Positions 24,816-34,117 of a DNA stretch of 64,000 nt are shown here, piece by piece; position 1 is the stretch's first letter; every line of letters begins with the position of its first letter. The position numbers were made by a program, and so were the translations under genes. The notes beneath the pieces are model-generated. The model was not told the DNA's origin and did no database searches. It worked only from the letters and a program-made list of their open reading frames with translations. The stretch is from Lysinibacillus contaminans. GTDB lineage: Bacteria; Bacillota; Bacilli; Bacillales_A; Planococcaceae. The stretch spans positions 1,364,001 to 1,428,000 of the forward strand of contig NZ_LGRV01000003.1 in NCBI RefSeq assembly GCF_001278945.1. Direction: 5' to 3'.

Positions 24816-25241
24816 CTTAACCTTGCATTTCCTTATATTACCTTATTTTGAATAACCTTGTCAACGGAAATTCAGACTTCTTTCAATAGCTACTCACCCT
24901 TGAGCTATTATCCATCTACATTACTACACAAACGTTCCTATTTCTGTCAGATGAAAGCTCATTCTTCAAACTGAAATGTCAACAATATACTGGACAAAAA
25001 TTATAAGGTCTGTTGCTTGAATTCCACCAGTTTTAAATAGCCTAGTGTTCCGAGAATTCAAATGCTATTGAACCAATGAACATAATCATCAATCCCAAGA
25101 GCGTGTTGTTCAAGAGAAGAGCAATAAGCTCCGTTAGCGAAATCTGTTTTGAATACCTTAAAGTTTTGAGGGTTTTTAAAAGCACAAAAAGAGCCAAATC
25201 TTTAATTGGATTTGACCCAAAATCTTATCTATTAAAATTTA

Positions 25242-25376
25242 TTACTCAGTCAAATCCACAATCACTTTAATCGTTTCTTTACCTGCAATTGCTGTATCAA
25301 ATGCGGTTTGAATATCATCCAATTTATATGTCTGCGTTACCATTGTAGAGATATTCGTTTTCTTTTGATTGATATG
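25242..25376 (-). pseudogene. 3' remnant of a zinc-type alcohol dehydrogenase
   Basis: This stretch encodes the last 44 or so residues of a dehydrogenase (HINQKKTNISTMVTQTYKL, then DDIQTAFDTAIAGKETIKVI and the end VDLTE-stop). It parallels the C-terminus of the intact enzyme at 31349 with scattered substitutions. Similarity stops abruptly near 25376 and no upstream portion is present. It is an old truncated paralogue, not an assembly duplicate. The flanking 24816-25241 and 25377-25910 contain no gene I can support. Confidence 0.85.
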
Positions 25377-25913
25377 TAATATCCTCATTTTTTTATAGGC
25401 ACGATGACTTCCAAAGATTATCCTTTTTGTCTATTTGGTTTTTTCCGTCATCCTCCTCTACCCCACTTCACTTAATTTGAATGTACGGAATTTTTCAAAT
25501 ATATAGTGTATCCTGTATTTGTTGTAGCGCATTTGTCGCCACGTCAGTAACAGTGATCTTTAATCACTGGCAAATCTGTTAAGGATTTCGCGATATCAAG
25601 CTGTTTAGCATGTGAGCTCACTCAAGCTATAACGGTAGCTGACTTTTTTACTTACTGTATTCAGCACCAAAACTCCTGGACGAGTTCACGAATCATTTGT
25701 GATGATTTTCAACAGCTATCATCTCTCTGTTAGACAAACTATATTCATTACTACTCCCCATCATTATTACGTATTTCCACACATGTAAATCATTTGTGCT
25801 TTTCCATCAAGGAATTAAAAAAATGCTAAAACTTTTGTTTCCATAAACGTCCGTAAAACTTAACGTCCTTGCGCTTAATGTAGTTGCATGAACTACATTG
25901 TTCCAACCTCTAT

Positions 25914-25946
25914 CTCCAATTGTTAATTGCCGTCTAACAATTGGAG
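25914..25946 (-). terminator. Inverted repeat downstream of the aldehyde dehydrogenase
   Basis: CTCCAATTGTTA (25914-25925) pairs perfectly with TAACAATTGGAG (25935-25946). A second stem, TGTAGTT-N5-AACTACA, lies at 25879-25897. The first stem has the same core as the long stem at 30851-30899. No clear T-run follows, so a terminator role is only probable. Confidence 0.45.
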
Positions 25947-26019
25947 TACAGGCCGTGAACACTGCTTTACATATACTTCTACTTCTCTTTTCTCTAAATC
26001 AAACTACTTTAAAAGCTAC

Positions 26020-27483
26020 CTATTTATTCTTAAACCATCCACTAGGCTGAACTTCTAAACTAATATTCACCTGTTTTACTTCTTGGAAGGCTTCTAATCC
26101 GAATGTGCCTAGTTCTCTACCGATGCCACTTTGTTTGTAGCCTCCCCATGGTGCTTCGTTAAACGTCGGATGATAGGTGTTAACCCATGTAATTCCGGCT
26201 CTTAGTTTACGAATCACTCTAAGTGCTTTCGCTCCATCAGATGTAAATACAGCTCCTGCAAGTCCGTAGTCCGAATCATTTGCTAATTTAATTGCCTCTT
26301 CCTCATTCACAAAAGTTTGAACGACTAATACAGGTCCGAAAATTTCCTCTTTCACAATGGTCATATCAGCATGGGTATTGGTGAAAATTGTAGGAGCAAC
26401 AAAATAGCCTTTGTTAAATAATTGATTACCACCGCAAACAATTTCTGCGCCTTCTTCTTTTCCTTGTTCAATATACTCTAAAACCTTTTCCATATGCTGT
26501 TTTGAAATGAGAGGACCCATTTCCGTTTTGGGATCAGTCCCCTCCCCTACTTGTATTGCATTCGCTCTTCTAACTAATTCAAGAATGAATTTTTCGTATA
26601 ATGATTGTTGAATTAATAATCTTGAACCCGCTGAACATACTTGACCTTGGTTGGCAAAAATAGCATATAGTGCATAGTCAACTGCTGTTTCAAAATCGGC
26701 ATCTTCAAAAACAATATTTGGTGATTTCCCACCTAGTTCTAGCGAGATATTTTTCAGTGTATCTGCAGCACTTTTCATGATTTTCTTACCGGTTACTGTG
26801 CCTCCAGTAAATGCAATTTTGTCGACTAGTGGATTTCTAGCTAATTCTGCACCTACTGTTTCTCCTGCACCAAGGACTAAATTCACTACGCCTGGAGGGA
26901 ACCCCACTTCATTTACCAGTTCAAATAACTTAATTAAACTAAGAGGCGTCTGTTCTGCTGGTTTGATCACAACTGTACAGCCAGCAGCGAGAGCAGGAGC
27001 CAATTTTTGAACAGCCATGACTAAAGGGTAGTTCCATGGAACAATGAGCCCAGCAACACCAACAGGTTCTTTTACAACAAAAGCTTGAATATTATCCGGC
27101 ACATCATATACTTGCCCAGCCGGTTTCGTTGCTAAACCTGCATAATACCTGAATTGATTGACAGCATCTTCAATATCATAACTTGATTCTCTTAATGGTT
27201 TTCCATTATTTAAAGTTTCCAGCAGTGCAAACGATTCAATATCTCTTTCTAGTTTGTCTGCCAGTTTAAATAATAATGCAGCCCGTTCTCTTGCGTGTGT
27301 TTCTCCCCACCCTTTTGTGTAAAAAGCCTCATGAGCTGCTTCGATGGCATTTTTTGTATCACTAATCGCTCCTTCAGTAATTACAGCAATTACTTCCTCA
27401 GTAGCAGGATTGATAATTTCTCTTGTTTCACCACTATGACTCAATTGCCATTGATTATTGATATACATTTTTTTCACATTCAT
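26020..27483 (-). CDS. NAD-dependent aldehyde dehydrogenase, betaine-aldehyde/GbsA-like
   Basis: A 487-residue ALDH-superfamily enzyme. Visible elements are the NAD-site FTGGTVTGKKI, the catalytic Glu in LELGGKSPN and the nucleophilic Cys in FANQGQVCSAGSR. WNYPLVMAVQKLAPALAAG and the length match GbsA and related betaine or aminoaldehyde dehydrogenases. It overlaps the preceding gene by four bases (ATGA). With the iron alcohol dehydrogenase and permease it probably oxidises an imported amino alcohol, such as choline, in two steps to the acid. Choline itself is not proved. Confidence 0.9.
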   Translation of the reverse strand: MNVKKMYINNQWQLSHSGETREIINPATEEVIAVITEGAISDTKNAIEAAHEAFYTKGWGETHARERAALLFKLADKLERDIESFALLETLNNGKPLRESSYDIEDAVNQFRYYAGLATKPAGQVYDVPDNIQAFVVKEPVGVAGLIVPWNYPLVMAVQKLAPALAAGCTVVIKPAEQTPLSLIKLFELVNEVGFPPGVVNLVLGAGETVGAELARNPLVDKIAFTGGTVTGKKIMKSAADTLKNISLELGGKSPNIVFEDADFETAVDYALYAIFANQGQVCSAGSRLLIQQSLYEKFILELVRRANAIQVGEGTDPKTEMGPLISKQHMEKVLEYIEQGKEEGAEIVCGGNQLFNKGYFVAPTIFTNTHADMTIVKEEIFGPVLVVQTFVNEEEAIKLANDSDYGLAGAVFTSDGAKALRVIRKLRAGITWVNTYHPTFNEAPWGGYKQSGIGRELGTFGLEAFQEVKQVNISLEVQPSGWFKNK

Positions 27484-28052
27484 TGAGCAATGTCTCCTTT
27501 ATTTAGTACCTGACGGATCCGTTGAATTAATCGAATTGTTTGACCAATTTCTTCAGCATTCGGTTTTCTGAAGTAGCGTACAGGAGGGATTAACATCCAT
27601 ATAAAATCACCATAATTCGGCCAAATTTCGATGTTCCAAGCATTATCTTTTTTTGAATAGATTAGTTCTAGTTTTTCAAAATCAATAGCTCTACAAATTT
27701 CAATTAACTCTTGATCATTATTTAATAGCGAGACTAAAGAATTACTTGATGAAGAAGAAAATTCAGGTTCTTTAGTACTCGAGAGTTTTCCATTATACCG
27801 CAATTTAATTGTAAGATTACTAGCCGTTTTGTAATCTTCAATCATACAACTCCATTTAAAAAGATATATTCTTCCCATCCATTTATTCATTACTTTGTAA
27901 GAAGAATACATACTTTTTATGCCCAAATTCTCTACATCTAGTTCAATCCGATTAATCTCTTTTCTCGTCACTGCAGTGTATGTTTTAAATTCATCTGTAA
28001 CAATCCCTAAAGAATTCCAAGCCCTATTGTCGATAATAGAATATATCCCCAT
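27480..28052 (-). CDS. Unrecognised 190-residue protein in the alcohol oxidation operon
   Basis: It starts at an ATG behind AGGAGG and overlaps the aldehyde dehydrogenase by four bases, so it is a genuine operon member. There is no signal peptide or membrane helix. The sequence is rich in aromatic and charged residues (YKVMNKWMGRIYLFKW, WNIEIWPNYGDFIWMLIPPV) with a Ser-rich stretch near residue 98. I assign no function. A subunit or accessory role for the dehydrogenases, or a ligand-binding protein, would fit its position. Confidence 0.8.
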   Translation of the reverse strand: MGIYSIIDNRAWNSLGIVTDEFKTYTAVTRKEINRIELDVENLGIKSMYSSYKVMNKWMGRIYLFKWSCMIEDYKTASNLTIKLRYNGKLSSTKEPEFSSSSSNSLVSLLNNDQELIEICRAIDFEKLELIYSKKDNAWNIEIWPNYGDFIWMLIPPVRYFRKPNAEEIGQTIRLIQRIRQVLNKGDIAQ

Positions 28053-28081
28053 GTATAACCTCCTGCTTCATTAATCGATGG

Positions 28082-29500
28082 TTATTGATCTTTTTGCTCA
28101 ATATCAGCTGTATAGGCAGTATCTAACTCACTTCGTTTCTGAATTCCTTCAAATACTTTTTCAAGTGGGACCGGTTGGAATAGTTTTTGACCCGTTCCTT
28201 TTAGATACGCAACACTTACAATGATGATAATCGTAATCACAATCACTGAGATTTTTAATACAGCTAAATCTACGTACAGCGTATAAATCATATAGACACA
28301 TGCCGTAATCCCAATAATTTGCGGAAGTGGATATAATGGTGTTTTAAAAGGACGGTGTGCATTTGGATATTTCTTACGTAAAACTAGAACATCTACTTGT
28401 GTAATAATGTAAGACATTAACCAGGTACTACAAGCGACTGAAATCATCGTTGTCACAAAATCAATATTAGCATTATTCATAAATGCATAAATTAACACGA
28501 TTAACGTTAAGCCAATTACTGCAAAAATTCCAACCCAAGGCGTTCTTGTTTTTGGATGAAGATAAGAAAAAGCCTTGGGTAAAAGCCCCTCTTTAGAAAG
28601 TCCATATAGCATACGAGGAACAGCAGCAAGATAAGTATCACATGTCGTGATTGCAGCAACAATCGATACAACGCCCATTAAAATTAATCCCGTTTCACCC
28701 AACATGGCTGCAGCACCATCAACATGAGGAATTGTCGATTGGGCTAATTCGTCTAAGCTGATATACTTCGTTACTCCTAAACCGAAAAGTAAATCAACTA
28801 ACCAAATTGTAAAACACCCAAATAGCATAGCTAGAGGGATATTTCTACCGGGATTCTTTATTTCTTCCGCAAGTGGCGCAACAAATTCCATACCGATATA
28901 TAGCCAAATAGCTATCCCTAACGTTCCCAACTGTTCTTGCCAAGAAATAGGCGAAAATGGTGGGGCTACCGCTAATTGTTCCTGCGTCCCGATTCCTAGT
29001 AAGCCTAATAATCCAACTAATCCAAGTAGGAGCATCATACTAATTGCAAGAATGGACTGGACTTTACCAAAGACAGAAACACCTAATAAATTGATGACTG
29101 TTAAAAATAATAAAATGACAATGACAGCAATATACCATGGTACTCCGGTAAGCGTTTCGAATGATTGGCCCCCTACAATCATGTTCGTTCCACCATCTGT
29201 TCCCACAAGAACAATATAACCTGCTAATACCGCAAAAATTGCAGGAAGTTTCCCTAAAGCTGGCAGCGTATATTCTCCGACCATTCCAGCTCCTGGAATC
29301 ATGGCAGCCATTTCAGAGTAGGATAAAGCAACACTTAATATGATAAACAATGAAATTAATGCGATGATACTAAATGCAGGTCCACCGATTCCATAGCCAT
29401 TCCCAAGAACAACCATAGCAGTTCCGGAAACAACTAGTCCAACTGAAGCTGAGTAAGCTGCCCAAAATCCGAGTGATCTTTTTAATTTTAAATCTTCCAT
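28082..29500 (-). CDS. APC-superfamily amino acid/amine permease
   Basis: A 472-residue protein with about 12 membrane segments. The first helix region, LGFWAAYSASVGLVVSGTAM, and SYSEMAAMIPGAGMVGEYTLPALG (quote the core EMAAMIPGAGMVGEY) are typical of the APC family. It is related in style to ethanolamine, GABA and other amine carriers. It is 13 bp from the iron alcohol dehydrogenase gene, so it most likely imports the alcohol or amine that the two dehydrogenases oxidise. Confidence 0.9.
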   Translation of the reverse strand: MEDLKLKRSLGFWAAYSASVGLVVSGTAMVVLGNGYGIGGPAFSIIALISLFIILSVALSYSEMAAMIPGAGMVGEYTLPALGKLPAIFAVLAGYIVLVGTDGGTNMIVGGQSFETLTGVPWYIAVIVILLFLTVINLLGVSVFGKVQSILAISMMLLLGLVGLLGLLGIGTQEQLAVAPPFSPISWQEQLGTLGIAIWLYIGMEFVAPLAEEIKNPGRNIPLAMLFGCFTIWLVDLLFGLGVTKYISLDELAQSTIPHVDGAAAMLGETGLILMGVVSIVAAITTCDTYLAAVPRMLYGLSKEGLLPKAFSYLHPKTRTPWVGIFAVIGLTLIVLIYAFMNNANIDFVTTMISVACSTWLMSYIITQVDVLVLRKKYPNAHRPFKTPLYPLPQIIGITACVYMIYTLYVDLAVLKISVIVITIIIIVSVAYLKGTGQKLFQPVPLEKVFEGIQKRSELDTAYTADIEQKDQ

Positions 29501-29513
29501 TTATCCACCTCCT

Positions 29514-30677
29514 TTAGTTTTCATAATACGCTCTCATAAACAGATTATAATAATCTTCTTTCGTTGCTTTTCTTGGATTACTAGATGCAGAAACATTTTG
29601 AGTAGCCCCTTCTGCTAAATACTCAAAATCTTTTACATTAATATTCTCTAAATCTCTCATCTTAGGAATATTGACTTCGTATGCATGTTCTTTTAATTTC
29701 AATACGCCTTCATAAGCAATTTCTTCATTTGTTTTTCCTTCAGCAAGTACCCCTAATAATTTCGCTACATTTGCATGTTTTTCAATATCGGAGTGAATAT
29801 TATATTCAAATACATAAGGTAAAAGCATCGAATTGGCAATGCCATGTGGGGTATCATACAATCCGCCCAAAGCTTCTGCCATGCAGTGTACGCCACCTAC
29901 ATCTGAATTTCCAAAAGCAATCCCAGCAATCAGACTTCCAACAAGCATATTTCGTCTCGCCTCAATATCACTTCCATTTATCACAGTCTTTGGTAAGTTT
30001 TTAACGATTAGATCAATCGCATAAAGTGCTAAAGCATCAGTAATAGGTTCAGATAGATTACAAGTATAAGCTTCGATTGCATGCGTGAGTGCATCCATTC
30101 CTGTTGAAGCCGTGATGGATGGAGGTAATGTTAACGTAAGTTCTGGATCAAGGATGGCAATTTCCGGAGCAACTTTATTATCAAGAATATTCATTTTCAA
30201 TTTAGTGGAGGTATCAGTGATTACTGAAAAGAAAGTAATTTCGCTTCCAGTACCCGCAGTAGTAGGAATACAAATTAATGGAGTAATTTTATGTTTTAAC
30301 GCATTCAGTCCATACCATTCTTTGATTTCACCCCCATGAGTCAGCAGTACACCAACAGCTTTTGCTGTATCCATTGAACTACCTCCTCCAAGACCAATCA
30401 GTAGATCAACATTCTCTTTATTTGCTAGAAGATAAGCATCATTACAGTCTTTGTCTCTTGGATTCGGTTTAATATGATCGTAAATAATATATTGAATTTC
30501 ATTCTGTTCTAAAAGATTCGTAACTTTGTCGACAATACCTGTTGATTGGATCCCTTTATCAGTTAAAATCATCACTTTACTTCCATTCAATTCTCTTACA
30601 TAAGTACCTAAATTATTAATTTGACCATTTCCAAATTCAATTCTAGTTGACAATTTAAACTGAAATGTTTCTAACAT
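29514..30677 (-). CDS. Iron-containing (type III) alcohol dehydrogenase, GbsB-like
   Basis: A 387-residue protein starting at an ATG behind AAGGAGG. Motifs are LIGLGGGSSMDTAKAVG (NAD site), TTAGTGSEIT, and the metal-binding region ending in HCMAEALGGLYDTPHGIAN, with the conserved His residues. It converts a primary alcohol to an aldehyde. The GbsB-GbsA combination in Bacillus oxidises choline to glycine betaine, and this operon has the same two enzyme classes plus a permease. Order is ADH, permease, unknown, ALDH. Confidence 0.9.
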   Translation of the reverse strand: MLETFQFKLSTRIEFGNGQINNLGTYVRELNGSKVMILTDKGIQSTGIVDKVTNLLEQNEIQYIIYDHIKPNPRDKDCNDAYLLANKENVDLLIGLGGGSSMDTAKAVGVLLTHGGEIKEWYGLNALKHKITPLICIPTTAGTGSEITFFSVITDTSTKLKMNILDNKVAPEIAILDPELTLTLPPSITASTGMDALTHAIEAYTCNLSEPITDALALYAIDLIVKNLPKTVINGSDIEARRNMLVGSLIAGIAFGNSDVGGVHCMAEALGGLYDTPHGIANSMLLPYVFEYNIHSDIEKHANVAKLLGVLAEGKTNEEIAYEGVLKLKEHAYEVNIPKMRDLENINVKDFEYLAEGATQNVSASSNPRKATKEDYYNLFMRAYYEN

Positions 30678-30749
30678 TCATTGAACCTCCTTAAATTTCT
30701 ATTTTGGCGATTTACTTAATATATTCTTCAAAAGAATCTTATATATTGG

Positions 30750-30790
30750 ACAAACAGTAAAATAAATGATTTTTCATTTTAACTGTTTGT
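30750..30790 (-). promoter_or_regulatory. Inverted-repeat operator upstream of the alcohol oxidation operon
   Basis: ACAAACAGT (30750-30758) is perfectly inverted as ACTGTTTGT (30782-30790), with further partial symmetry inside (TAAAATGA against TCATTTAT). It lies about 75-115 bp upstream of the first gene. A dimeric regulator site is likely, its protein unknown. The nearby TTCTT-N3-AAGAA (30724-30736) is a second small palindrome. Confidence 0.5.
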
Positions 30791-30850
30791 AAAAATCAAG
30801 TACGAATATCATGTGTAATAACTAGATATGGCGTAAAAATACCTATAGGT

Positions 30851-30899
30851 GAACGGCACTCCAATTGTTAGATTTTTGCTAACAATTGAGGTGCCGTTC
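30851..30899 (-). terminator. Long near-perfect stem-loop in the 30.7-31.3 kb gap
   Basis: A 21-base arm (30851-30871, starting GAACGGCACTCC) pairs with 30879-30899 with two mismatches and a 7-base loop. The core CCAATTGTTA is shared with 25914-25946. No run of T follows, so it may be a mobile or structural repeat rather than an intrinsic terminator. The rest of 30900-31348 has no gene; 31203-31280 belongs to a repeated 3' sequence. Confidence 0.45.
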
Positions 30900-31348
30900 A
30901 GTTAGTAGGATTGACTCTATTCTTTTTCCTGTATTCCGTTGGGATATACAGATTCGTATCCGTTTTCCACATAAGATTCTAGTACCACTTCATCATTCTT
31001 TTTTATAGATAATACTAAAAATAAAACATGAGTAATATAGGCCAACTATTTACTCTTTTGTCTACAGAATTTTTATGTACAAATTTGAATTTACTGAAAT
31101 GATTTTCGTCTCGTAAAACTTTATTTAATAGTACCTATTCAACTCATTTAAATTCTGTTTAACTAGAGTTTCTACAACGGATAATTTAACCAAAGATAAG
31201 AGCCTGTTCGAAACCATCATAGCAAAATGTTCTCAAAACATTAATATGTTAAAGTTTTACAATGTTTAAAACAAAATAAAAAAAGCCCACATCAAGAAAC
31301 ATCTCAACATGAACTCCCCTTCCAAACACCAAACCTATATACTTTTTA

Positions 31349-32365
31349 TTATTCAGTTAAATCCACAATCACTTTAATCGTTTCTTTTGCTGCAATTGCT
31401 GTATCAAATGCTTCTTGAATATCATCTAATTTATACGTATGCGTCACCATTGTAGAGATATTTGTTTTCTTCTGATTGATATGGTCAATAACTTTTAAAA
31501 TATCGTCATTTGTATAGCCACTTGCCCCAATAATTTTCACTTCTTTACTCATCACTTGGCTTAGGCTAACAGGTACTTCATTTTTGTAAACCGCAATAAT
31601 GGCAATACGTGCATTAGGCTTTACAATTTTCATCACTTGCTCAAATAATACAGGTGCGCCCGCAGCATCCACAAACGCATCGACATCTGGAACATTGACA
31701 CCATACACATTAACATCGCCAAAATGTTTCGCTAAACCTTCAGCTAATGATTCTGTCATCGTATTGACCGTTAAAGCACCTAGTTCTTTTGCCTTCGCTA
31801 AACGCCAGTCGTCTACATCTACCACACAAACGTCTTTTATGCCCTCTCCAATTAAACCTGCTGCAGCTGATAAACCAATTGGCCCTGCACCAAGCACAAC
31901 CATTTTTTCACCAGGCTTCGGCTCTACACTAAAAGCACCATGGAAACCCACACTCATAGGTTCCATTAATACCGCTTCTTCAGCTGTAACAGAATCAGCA
32001 AAGGCAAATAAATTAGTATTTAACGCTGCATCTTCAATTAAGACGTATTGTGAAAAAGCTCCAACCTCTAATGAATAACGACGACCAGCGCGTTTTGCCG
32101 TAATTGGATTTACTCCTACTCGCATGCCTACTTTTAAATCTTTTTCTACGTCAGAGCCCACTTCAACGATTTCCCCAAACATCTCATGTCCAAATTCTGA
32201 GCCAAAGCGAATCCCCATTTCAGATCCTGCTTTCACAATATTAATATCTGTTCCACAAATACCACCCGTTAAAACGCGAACCAATGCATCTGTTGGTCCT
32301 ACTTTCGGCATAGGACGCTCTTCTACCCCAACATGATTTTGACCATGATAAATACCAACCTTCAT
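31349..32365 (-). CDS. Zinc-type (MDR) alcohol/polyol dehydrogenase without structural zinc loop
   Basis: About 338 residues; the ATG at 32365 is eight bases from AGGGAG. The N-terminal GroES-like fold has CGTD (catalytic Zn Cys) and SEFGHEMFGEIVEVG (His-Glu ligands), then the Rossmann motif VVLGAGPIGLSAAAGL and VVDVDDWRLAKAKELGA. The four-Cys structural zinc loop of classical ADHs is absent: the region reads ITAKRAGRRYSLEVGAF. Sorbitol or threonine dehydrogenase-like subgroups also vary here. Substrate is unknown. It stands alone and has a truncated paralogue at 25242. Confidence 0.88.
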   Translation of the reverse strand: MKVGIYHGQNHVGVEERPMPKVGPTDALVRVLTGGICGTDINIVKAGSEMGIRFGSEFGHEMFGEIVEVGSDVEKDLKVGMRVGVNPITAKRAGRRYSLEVGAFSQYVLIEDAALNTNLFAFADSVTAEEAVLMEPMSVGFHGAFSVEPKPGEKMVVLGAGPIGLSAAAGLIGEGIKDVCVVDVDDWRLAKAKELGALTVNTMTESLAEGLAKHFGDVNVYGVNVPDVDAFVDAAGAPVLFEQVMKIVKPNARIAIIAVYKNEVPVSLSQVMSKEVKIIGASGYTNDDILKVIDHINQKKTNISTMVTHTYKLDDIQEAFDTAIAAKETIKVIVDLTE

Positions 32366-32723
32366 CTTCAACACTCCCTATTGTTTTATCAAGCCTCAGC
32401 GTAATTGTTGCTGCATTCGCGCACAAAATATATGTGACATCCGCTATTGGCTTTATCTTATATCAGCAATTTTTTCGACTCTCGCTAAATATATATGAGA
32501 TCACCTTAATGTTAGTAGGTTTTAATCTATTAAGCAATCAGCAAAATTCATGAAAAGCGTAAATTAATTGGATCTACACAAGATCTGTCCTTAAAACATT
32601 AGCATGAATTTTTGTAGCTCAAAATCGTGTGGTCGCATTCGTTTTTCACAAGCAAATACTGAACAGCAAATTTTTTTAGAATATTTTTCAAGGAGCAGTG
32701 TAACATCAAATCCCATGAAAAAA
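32366..32723. other. Intergenic region without a supported gene
   Basis: This AT-rich stretch lies between the zinc dehydrogenase start and the terminator of the second OYE gene. I see no ribosome site followed by a protein-like frame, and no clear operator. Confidence 0.5.
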
Positions 32724-32757
32724 ACGATTCAAGGAGGCTATGCCCTTCTTGAATCGT
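32724..32757 (-). terminator. Terminator of the OYE gene at 32804
   Basis: ACGATTCAAG (32724-32733) pairs perfectly with CTTGAATCGT (32748-32757). On the minus strand it is followed by six T. Confidence 0.85.
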
Positions 32758-32803
32758 CCCTATTTTTAAATTATCTACTCTTTATCTCAAAAAAGTTTCA
32801 CAA

Positions 32804-33913
32804 TTAATCTTGTACATTAAACCAACCAGGTACACCTGTCACCATATTCCATAATGGAGCTGGAATTGTTAAATCATGTTCCTTACTTCGATATAACGCC
32901 GGATAAATTTCTTCTTCTTTGGCTGTTGTTGCCTTTCCATACCATTCTGGATCCATAATAAGTGAATGGCCAAGTGAGACAAGTGGCGTTACATCTAAAG
33001 CTTGTTCAACTTGTGCTGGTGTTTGTAGACCGCCTACACCAATGACAGGTACAGATGAACCTACTGCGTCCTGAATTAGTTGGACACGAGATACTTTGTC
33101 CGACTCATCACGAATGGACCCTGCAAAGAAGTTACCAACCGAAGCATGAATATAATCAATTGAATTTGAAGCTAATGCTTCTACAAATTGGATTGTATCT
33201 TCCATTGTAATACCTGGTTCTTCACGTTCCTCTGGACTTATACGATAGCCGACAACAAACGGTTTTTTCGCATGCTCTTTCACCGCTGCTTGAACGGCAG
33301 CTGTTACGGCCAACGGGAATGCCATACGTGCTTGCACATCCCCACCCCATTTATCTGTACGAAGATTTGAATGGGGTGAAAAGAATTGTTGAATTAAATA
33401 CGTATTTGCTCCGTGAATCTCAACCCCATCAAATCCGGCTTCAATTGCACGGCGAGTAGCTTCACCAAATGCTTTAATTGTCGCTTCGATTTCATCGTTC
33501 GTCATTTCACGTGGCGTTTCTGACCCAGGGCGAAGTGCTGGAACACCACTGGCAGATACTGGTTGTTCACCTTTTAATAGATTCGTATTCGACATGCGAC
33601 CGGCGTGGAAAATTTGCAAAATCGCTTTAGCACCGTTTTCTTGAATTGCTGTTGCTAGTGTTTGAAGACCTGGAATACGTGCGTCATCCTCTACACCAAT
33701 TGAATTGGCAAATCCTATCCCTAGTGGTTCAACATACGCGCATGCCGTAATGATTGCACCAATCCCACTTTTCGCACGACGGCTATAGTATGCAATTTCT
33801 TCTTCTGACACATCCCCATTGGGTAAAGATGATGAAATGGTCATCGGCGCCATAAGCACGCGATTTTTTAATGTGACTCCTGACGGAAATGTAAATGGTT
33901 GTGTTAGCTTCAT
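32804..33913 (-). CDS. NADH:flavin oxidoreductase, Old Yellow Enzyme family (YqiG-like)
   Basis: A 369-residue FMN TIM-barrel enzyme. LKNRVLMAPMTISSSLPNG, FHAGRMSN, DGVEIHGANTYLIQQFF (His-Asn pair) and DKWGGDVQARMAFP identify the family. SLPNG near residue 28 and the C-terminal extension ending GVPGWFNVQD match the YqiG-like branch rather than YqjM. It reduces alpha,beta-unsaturated carbonyls or nitro compounds. It is monocistronic and is the second OYE in the window, from a different subgroup than that at 20052. Confidence 0.92.
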   Translation of the reverse strand: MKLTQPFTFPSGVTLKNRVLMAPMTISSSLPNGDVSEEEIAYYSRRAKSGIGAIITACAYVEPLGIGFANSIGVEDDARIPGLQTLATAIQENGAKAILQIFHAGRMSNTNLLKGEQPVSASGVPALRPGSETPREMTNDEIEATIKAFGEATRRAIEAGFDGVEIHGANTYLIQQFFSPHSNLRTDKWGGDVQARMAFPLAVTAAVQAAVKEHAKKPFVVGYRISPEEREEPGITMEDTIQFVEALASNSIDYIHASVGNFFAGSIRDESDKVSRVQLIQDAVGSSVPVIGVGGLQTPAQVEQALDVTPLVSLGHSLIMDPEWYGKATTAKEEEIYPALYRSKEHDLTIPAPLWNMVTGVPGWFNVQD

Positions 33914-34117
33914 GAGATTGAAACCCCTCTATTAATAATTTTTTTATTTCAATTAAACTTCCAGTAAACGGCGTGCCATCATTTTATTCCATTTGATACA
34001 ACATACTGACCGCCTAAAGTTGATGCCGTATATTCCAACGTGTTTTTTAACGCTTCAATTATGTTGTCTTTAAGTGCATGATAGAATAAAACAAACCGTT
34101 GATAATTGTCGTTAATT

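Noticed and set aside
30851..30899. Long stem considered as a MITE or IS end
   Set aside because: No target-site duplication or transposase was found; kept only as a stem-loop.
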